A stretch of 64,000 nt of DNA from the NCBI RefSeq assembly GCF_016920785.2, contig NW_024609846.1, forward strand, positions 117,827,473-117,891,472, read 5' to 3'. Position numbers and translations under genes: made by a program. This document shows positions 56,853 to 64,000 of this stretch, in pieces (the first letter of the stretch is position 1; every line of letters begins with the position of its first letter). The notes beneath the pieces were generated by a model. That model did not search any database. It saw only the letters and a list, made by a program, of their open reading frames with translations, and had not been told where the DNA came from. The DNA is from Ixodes scapularis (Eukaryota > Arthropoda > Arachnida > Ixodida > Ixodidae).

Positions 56853-59800
56853 CTTGAGACAGCGGTCTTCGAATTCTTCCAGCAGTTTAGCCACCGTTTT
56901 GTGGTCGCCAGTGTCGTGCGCCAGGACCGCGTAATTCAGGCAGATCACGGGGTCACTAAAAAAGTACGACGAAGTTCAATGAAACAATCGACGCGATAGT
57001 AGCGTTTTATTGGGTCGCTTGTCTGCAGGTATTTATTTATTTATTTATTTTGCCTACCAACAGCCATTGGCCGATTACTATGGGTGGTCGTTACGGGCTG
57101 GTCAACTGAAACCGACTCGAACTCCCATTAAACCTTTCTCGTTGGCTAAGAAGTTATATAAAACAAGTTCGTTAAATATACACCCAAAGAAAGAAAATTA
57201 TTTCAAAGTAGAGTTACTTTAAATTCAAGTGTATACCTGATTACCTACTTTAAAGTTTACAATTAAAAATATATATTTTGCTGAGTTACGTGATTACCAT
57301 GACTCGTCAACTTATCTATTGTGATTTTTCGTAGAGTCATTTACCTGTACAGAAGCTGATAAATTTGTGTTGCTTACGCGAGACGTAATATGTGGGCCTG
57401 TTTGTCGCGAAGCACTCAGACGCCCCGCAAGAAATTCTCACAAAGATACCCCCTACAACACCGCTGCTTGAAACCTCGATGAAATACTTTACTACAAATT
57501 ATCTTTATTGTTAAAAAAATATCTAGTAAACATTATTATAGTAAAAAAAAGAGAAAAAGTTCAACATGTTGAATGACGCAGCAGAGGAACCTCGCTAAAC
57601 CATCAACTTCGCTTTTTTGCGTAGCATTGCACTCCTATCTCAAGTCGACACAAACGAACACGTAAAGTATGCCCCCCCAAAAAGTTCCAAGAAGTCACTT
57701 CTGTGCGTGTCTGTTTGGGGGGGGGGGGGGGGAGGGTAAGGGGCACAGAATGCTTGTGTTTTTGGACGCTAAAATAATATAAGAGGATGGACCCAAAAGC
57801 AACCTGAATTTGTTTACATCAAATCGTGGATTTATTTTTGACACGTTCAAATTTCAGTAGCCTTCAAATTACTCTCCGCCTGGTGCAATGCAGATGTTGA
57901 GATGTTTCTTCCGAAGCTCAAAACAGTCTTTCAACGCGCCGATGTTGAAGCCCTTCAGTGCTCCTGCCATTTCTTATTTTACCTCTTCCACATAAGCAAA
58001 CCGTTTATCTTTTAGAATTTTGTTTTTCATCCGGGAAACAAAAAGGTCACACGGGACGAGATCTGCTGAATGGGTGGGCGTAAAGGCCGGTTCACACATA
58101 CAGCGGAGCGCTAAGTTAGCGCTACGTGAGCGCTCGAAAGAGCGCTAACGTGGCGCTTCCTGGCGCGTGATGTAGCGCTCTGTTAGCGCTTCAGAAGCGC
58201 TTCTGTAGCGCTCTGTTAGCGCTCTCACGCTCCTTGTGACGTGCTTGCTGCTGCGGAATAGCGCGTGCACGGCGATTCCTTGGTTGTCGTTTTTCCTTTG
58301 GCATTGAAAGAAGAGGAAGTAAAAGAGCCGGTCTCTAAGCAGAGGGTCGGGCAGGCGACCCAAAGTTATGGACTCTGAGCGACCTATTGATTGGGTACGA
58401 CCTCATAGCTTTCAATTCGATATGTGTGACGCTGGTTTCAAGGACACACAGGTAAAAATAATCGCCTTCGAAAGAGCTCTGTGTCTCGGTCCCTCAGCCT
58501 AGAAACAAGGTTCGCCTAGGGTGCCTCAATGTCTTTCTGTTTAGGGTGATGCCACCCTTTGTAGTACCAGATGCCGACAGCACGCGCTCACGGGAAAAAT
58601 ATAAAGAAATCGACGAAAACAAAATGTCGCCATAGCACAGTCAGCGCCACAAGCGCGTGCAGAAACACGCTCTTTCACGCGCTTCTGAACAAAAAATAAA
58701 AACAAACGTGTGTGACAAAATGGCGAGATGCCACCACCCTAAGCAAAGCGCACATGAAGGCACCCTAGGTTCGCCGGGTACCCGTCGGTATCTCGGTGGC
58801 GAAAGATTTTGCGCACCCAGAAGGCTCTTCTCGGCGTTAGGCCGTCCACACAGATATGCACTAATCGCGTATGTAAGAGCGTTTGTCGCATTTCTATTTC
58901 AGCATCCCACATGTCCACCATGGTGCTGCTGATGCACACCCAACCACAGGAACCGAAACCGCAGTGCACCTGCTAATCTGCACCACCGCGCTACAAGAAA
59001 CGCTAACACGGCGCTACTGAAGCGCTAACAAGGCGCTACGGGAGCGCTAACAAGGCGCTACTGGAGCGCTAACAAGACGCTACAGGAGCGCTAACAAGGC
59101 GCTACTGGAGCGCTAACAGGCGCTACTAAAGCGCTAACCACGCGCTATATTAGAACGAAGTCACGCGCTGAAAGCGCCACATGAGCGCTCCTTGGAGCGC
59201 TCACATAGCGCTAACTTAGCGCTCCGCTGTATGTGTGAACAGGCCTTTAAGGTCCGCCGAACACTCAGCGCGGTGCCAGGCAGGCGCGCTGTCATGATGG
59301 ACGCACCAATCTAACGAAGCGAGGCAGGAATTTTGCTGTAACTAGTTTCATGTGCAAATCTTGTAATGAAATTCGCTGTCGGAAACTCTAATCACTCCAG
59401 TCAACTCCTCAAGTTCATCAATCGTCCGACGGCAGTTATCGAAGATGGATGACGAAGTATTGCCACAATCCCTTCAGTTCGGATGGTCGAAGGAGGCCCG
59501 GAACGAGGTTGATTGCCAATGGACATTTCGCCTTGTTTAAAACAGAAAAACCATTCGTAAACTTGTTTTTTTACGAAAAAAAGTTTCCTTGTAAGCCGTC
59601 TCAGGGAAATAAAACTTCACTAACGCGCGTTGTTTGTATAAATTAGTCAACACAAAATAGGCAAACGCGTTGAAAGAGTCTCAGAAAACAATCCACAAAG
59701 GCTGAACGCAGTGTCTCACAAGAACGCCGACTGCTGCACGGATGCATACGGGCCCCTATAGAAAACACAGCTAGCGGAGGAAACTGGTAATTCAAGGAAT

Positions 59801-61776
59801 TCAACTTCCAGAAAATAATTCCGGTTACTTCTGGGTCCCGCCCTTCATATTCAAAAAGTAAGAATTTTCTGAGGATTTGGTGCACGCACCTAAACTTCTG
59901 CGTTGCATCTTCTGGAATGATTTTATCTTACACCAGTTGAATTTGCGGACCCTGTACACCTGTACTCTCTATTAGCAAGAAAAGCAAAAACTGTACAGTG
60001 TAAAAAGACTGCGCGTTGACTTTCCCGCAAAACAAAGAAATACCCAATCACGGCGAAGAACATAAGAACCCCAGCGAATGACAAAGCTACTAATATGATT
60101 AGATCTAAAAGTGCGATGGGCGCAGGGGGTATGGATAAGTGAAACGTCACAATCATTCGCATATCGATTTTTTTTTTTTTGGGGGGGGGGGGGGGGGAGG
60201 GGGGGGCGGAAAGAGGGGGGGGGGGGGAGGAGTTCTAATCGTATTCTGGGTTTCGTCGTTCGCCGGGATTATCATATTGTTCGCCGTGATTGACTGCCTT
60301 TAGGTTCTGTTCGAAAGTGAACTCAGGTTTTTAGAGCGTATATTGCGACTCGAATCAGTGAATAGTCAGTTTTAGCATTGCGTATACGAGTGAACGCAAG
60401 CACTGTGCGTTTGCGTTACCGTTGCGTGTTCCACACTGCGCGTGCGCGGAGCCCGAAACCGCGGCCTTAGATTGGCGCATGGCGATTTCGCGCATGCGCA
60501 GCGTGAACACGCAAAGCTAACGCAAACGCATATCGCTTGCGTTTGCTCGTATGCGCGTAATGCTAAAACTCACTATTAAAACATCGGAACAATCAAACGT
60601 AGCAGAACTTTCAGCAGTGCATCCTCGATGGTAATCTGTCACATGCCTTGCTTATATGTTCTCATTCTTTTTATTTACTCCTAGGCCTTAGTGTATACAT
60701 ATCAACAAAATTATTGTTTTGAATGTACGTGAAAAAATAAGGTGAAAACTAAACTGGGCTGCGAAAAAAGACTCTAGGCAGAGCAGAGTCAACCAGACTA
60801 CCCAGCGAAAATGACGGGAGGCGTCAGTAAGAGGGCCCACGAGAAAAGACAAGTTTAAACTCACTCGTCCAACAGCATGGCCTTTTGGTATGCCCTCTTC
60901 GCATTCTCAGGGTCTTGCAGGTTCCGGAGTGCAACTACAAAGATAAGACGTACGATATTGGCTTCCATATACCTCCTGAAAAAAGCAAGAATTATCTTCG
61001 GCGCCAGCGGGGCGCGCGAAAGTACTGCGCAGGACAGTTAACGCGAACGCGACGTTATGCCGTTCTGTAGTGCACTAAAGCAGATTAATCTTCAACATAA
61101 TTTTACAGATTATGGGTTGATTCCTCATATAAGCATATTCCACAACACTAGTAGTTTTGATGCAACCTTTCCCACTTAGAAAGTTAAACAGAAATGCCGA
61201 TTGCGTGTTTGTTTCAGCTGTGTCGCCCCCCGAACATCGATCAAAACAATCTTAGAAATTACTTCTAGCCTTATATGTTTTATTATGTTGCTGTAGCGCT
61301 TCTGTCGGGAGATTTTATGAAATGCGAAGCCAAATTAGCGCTGCGGAAATGCGATGCTAGCTACTGTGGACTACAAAGTCCTATTTGATGTTTGAGAAGC
61401 ACGAGACAGTTAACGTAAATACCCAGGAGATCGCCGCCATTTCTTTTGTAGGTAAAGCACTATTGTTGAAACTATGCAGTAGAATATGGAGTAAACAGGG
61501 AGCGCGTTTGAAATACTGATGATACTCCGCAAACGTCTTCTATGAGTGCACTCGACACACGTTAGACAGGAAAAAGGGAGGTTCAGCTCACTGGCAAGCA
61601 ACATGAAGAGCTGTCCGTTCCTGGCGTTGAAATTAACGGCGGCGCTGAAGAAGTGGAAGGCTGACGCGTACTGCTGCATGGTGAGGTGGACCATGCCCAG
61701 ATTGTGCAGGATCTCCCAGTCCAGGGGGGACAGGTAGTTGGCTCTTTTCAGGCAGCTGATGGCCTGCATCATGCCG
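56853..61776 (-). CDS. BBS4: BBS4, BBSome TPR subunit, three internal exons
   Basis: Minus-strand exons are 61592-61776 (185 nt), 60865-60934 (70 nt) and 56853-56955 (103 nt). All have AG acceptors and GTGAGC, GTGAGT or GTACAA donors, and the phases join exactly. They encode tetratricopeptide repeats closely matching animal BBS4: AISCLKRANYLSPLDWEILH, then LGMVHLTMQQYASAFHF in exon one; NLQDPENAKRAYQKAMLLD in exon two; CLNYAVLAHDTGDH and LLEEFEDRCLK in exon three. BBS4 is a subunit of the BBSome, which carries membrane proteins in and out of cilia. The first roughly 250 residues lie beyond the window, and the C-terminal exon(s) after 56853 were not found; they may fall in the nearby gap. The 3.9-kb intron holds a mariner relic and a MITE copy. 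No stop or frameshift was seen, so the gene is probably functional. Confidence 0.93.
57850..59640 (-). pseudogene. Mariner-family transposase relic, split by a MITE
   Basis: Both sides of the 58084-59246 insertion read as mariner transposase on the minus strand. Upstream part (59250-59640) has a VKFYF-like start, YEWFFCFKQGEMSIGNQPRS and GPPSTIRT (the xWFxxFKxG-DxPRSGRPS helix-turn-helix pattern), later an HHDSAPA block. Downstream part (57850-58080) has PTHSADLVPCDLF in place of YSPDLAPCDF, a KNKILKDKRFA segment and the C-terminal CFELRKKHLNICIAPGGEYF pattern with a stop before YF. Stops and frameshifts show it is dead. It lies wholly inside a BBS4 intron. Confidence 0.85.
58084..59246. mobile_element. 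AGCGCT-rich MITE, PIF/Harbinger-like ends
   Basis: The ends AGGCCGGTTCACACATACAG and AGGCCTGTTCACACATACAG (inverted) continue into CGGAGCGCTAAGTTAGCGCTA in both arms (quoted in overlap), giving TIRs of about 60 bp. The flanks TAA (left) and TTAA (right) fit a 3-bp TWA target. Some 30 AGCGCT/GCGCTA motifs fill the subterminal zones, including about seven tandem 22-bp units (GCGCTAACAAGGCGCTACTGGA, 58990-59150). No transposase. It interrupts the mariner relic. Confidence 0.8.
59641..60170. other. Intronic sequence of BBS4, nothing recognised
   Basis: No exon or clear transposon end. A long G-rich run follows at 60171-60232. Confidence 0.4.
60365..60573. mobile_element. Best copy of the GCGCATGG-centred MITE family
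   Basis: TIRs of about 85 bp start GTCAGTTTTAGCATTGCG and (inverted right end) GTGAGTTTTAGCATTACG. The centre is TTAGATTGGCGCATGGCGAT, followed by CGCGCATGCGCAGCGTGAAC. TA flanks both sides (60363-60364, 60574-60575). 209 bp, in a BBS4 intron. Confidence 0.75.
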
Positions 61777-64000
61777 CTTGGAAAGTCAGAATAGGGTGGT
61801 GCATAGTGTTTAGAAAATTTTAGCTAGTTTCGTGACCCGGATGGAACATTGTATAAAGACATCATTGAACGAGCATCGACATTTCGAAATGCGTTGTCTG
61901 TGCATCATAGTCAAAGAAGATTAGCTGTTTGTAAGCATATAGAATACACTGTTGCTGATGATGATGATGTAGCTTAATACGAGCGGGGGCACTCAAAACG
62001 CTGTGAATACTCGTTCTCAAAAGGATCTCCTTGAGAGGTATTAATGCTCGTGCCGCTGGACTGTTTTCATCGTACGATGAACTCTCACTTTCTGTAAACA
62101 GTGGGATGGTCTATAGATTGTGAATTTTCGTCAAAGAAAAAGTCAAGTCTGATAAAAAAAAAACACAAAAGGGGTTTAAGGTAAAACTTGGCGTGATTTT
62201 TTGCCTATTTCATTTTTAAGCTCAGTCCTACATGGTGACATCTGAGGACGGATAGAGCCGAGGGAAAATAAAAGTGTATATAGTTGAGTTGTCAGTGACA
62301 CAACCTTTTGATGGCTTCTCATACCTTATCAGATTGATTTGAATAGCTTCCTATGGGAATCCCCACGTATACCTCTTAGACAAGAGCATTTAATAAGAAA
62401 TTTATAAGTATTCGCAACCCCAGACCGTCGCTCGCTTTCTCGAGCATGAACGAAAAACCAGAGGAGCGGGGACGGCGGCGCAAACGGTGGCAGTGATTGT
62501 CGGCCTTGGTGCTGCTTTTAACGCAAGGTTCTGGTTGGCGCGTTCGTGCATCATGCCACGTCAACATCTCCGGCAACTGTGATATGCTGCTGCCCTGTCC
62601 GCTTCTTATTTCTAGCCAAATAAATTAATTTTAGGAATTGACCAGCGTCAGCAAGCAAGCGCACATGGAATCCTGGAGGGTATATTCCCGTCTCTTCCGC
62701 CGTCTTGTGACTACCGCCCCGCCATTTATAGGGCGTTGGAAATGCGAATAAATATAGCTACATATTTTGTTTTCCAAGATTTATAGAAGTCAAGATTGAC
62801 TTTTATAAACTGACTTTTATAAATTAACCTTTCCATAGAAATGTACAAAAGACACAAAGGACTGAACGAGCTTTCGCTCCGGAAGAATGTGGGCCATGCT
62901 AAGCCGTATACATGGCTTGCACGTGACGTCAGTCCGCCCCTCTTTCAGGTGGCCCCAAACGTCTCGTTGACGCAGCGGTAGCTACTCTTCTACGCGCTAT
63001 TTCCCTCTTTTTTTTTTTGACCAAGCGACGTCAGTGCAAGCTATGCTTACGACGGCAGTGTGCTTTGGAGAAAACCATATGACGCAATGGACATATGCTA
63101 GATGGTGACGTCTGCTTCAACCGGCTGAATACTGTCGCTTAAGCATTATGATAAGCGGCAATTTTCAAGCAACTAAATAGGCTCAAGTAATAACAACATA
63201 TTAAAAAAAACGAAAGATGTTAAAGAGGATTTCAAGCTAGTTAGACTTTCAGCCATGTAAAATCTTCAGCTGAAATGGAAAAGCACTACCTCAGTTACGT
63301 TACGCGCTACATAGGTAATTTTCCAGGACTGTATATATCTTTTTAATGATGGCTTCAGTTGCGAGTTACGAAAAGCGCATCTCCGTTGTTTTGCATCGAG
63401 TAATTTCAAGTAATACATCTGGTCGGTTTGATAAACGTAATTATAGAGTATCAAAAAAGGAATAGATGGTTGAAGGGAACTTAAGTGACAACAATTTAAA
63501 GCCCGATGAGAAAGAAAAAAAAATTACGAGTGAAAGCGTGCGGAGGGTGCGCTTCTTCCTACTGCGCAAGATTCAAAGAATGAACTTACTCAAAGGTCGA
63601 ACGAAGCACACTGTGCGTTTTGATGCAAATCTATTCTTCGAGCGAAGTATGTAGCGCACTGCTGGTAGGCAGCGATATCATAATTGTGTAAGCTTCCTAA
63701 TTACAATAAAGCATTCTATTGTACTTTCCTTTTTCAAAGTTCATCCTTGTTTTATTTGATGTGCATGACTCGCCTTGTTATATTTTGTTGGGCATATACT
63801 GTTCAGTTTCCGTACAGTGAGCGATAATGAGGTTTGGTATTTGTGTGTTCCTTAGATGACTTTTTTTTTCTTTTAATGTTAATTATAATCTGTATTGTCG
63901 TGTTTTTTTTTGCATCCAGTGCGCATTTTTATCCTTATGTGCATGGCTTTTATTGTTGCATTTGTTTTAGGCATCTGTGTCTCAGTTCTGTAAAAGTTTT
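61777..64000. other. Upstream BBS4 intron, nothing recognised
   Basis: Expected to be intron, since the BBS4 exon encoding the preceding TPR was not found up to the window end. Short frames only. Confidence 0.4.

Noticed and set aside
57711..57733. Poly-G run as a G-quadruplex regulatory element
   Set aside because: Uninterrupted G-runs here and at 37301, 41111 and 60180 look like microsatellites; nothing ties them to a promoter.

Overview
This is eukaryotic nuclear DNA: small exons with canonical GT/AG borders, long introns, and a very high load of decayed transposons. The repeat content (hAT, mariner, TTAA-target, TA-target and foldback MITEs, several LINE lineages, a Ty3/gypsy-type gag) and a small family of secreted cysteine-rich peptides suggest an arthropod, most likely a chelicerate such as a hard tick. 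That placement is inference, not proof. Position 55919-56018 is a run of exactly 100 N, an assembly gap.

Three spliced genes can be supported. (1) On the minus strand, 56853-61776, three exons of BBS4, a TPR subunit of the ciliary BBSome, joined in perfect phase; both ends of the gene are missing. (2) On the minus strand, 14918-19397, a partial multi-exon gene encoding tandem cysteine-rich modules. (3) On the plus strand, starting at 45855 behind a TATA/initiator promoter, a candidate paralogue of gene 2 with a signal-peptide exon and the same exon sizes (82 nt, then 29 nt), the same intron phases and identical cysteine spacing. Genes 2 and 3 point away from each other and are about 26 kb apart. 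This pair is the most interesting content of the window; I do not recognise the family.

Layout: 1-6 kb, a gag relic split by a non-autonomous hAT, then a LINE; 7-14.3 kb, minisatellite, MITEs and a LINE fragment; 14.9-19.4 kb, cysteine-rich gene with two hAT-type elements in one intron; 19.5-32 kb, LINE fragments, MITEs and long hairpins; 33.3-37.2 kb, a foldback element interrupted by two abutting TTAA-flanked elements; 37.6-45 kb, LINE 3' end and MITEs; 45.8-54.7 kb, plus-strand cysteine-rich gene and a GC-rich patch; 56.8-61.8 kb, BBS4, whose large intron holds a mariner relic that is itself split by an AGCGCT-rich MITE; 61.8-64 kb, nothing recognised. Most other open reading frames are short, lack homology cues and fall in repeats, so they are not annotated.
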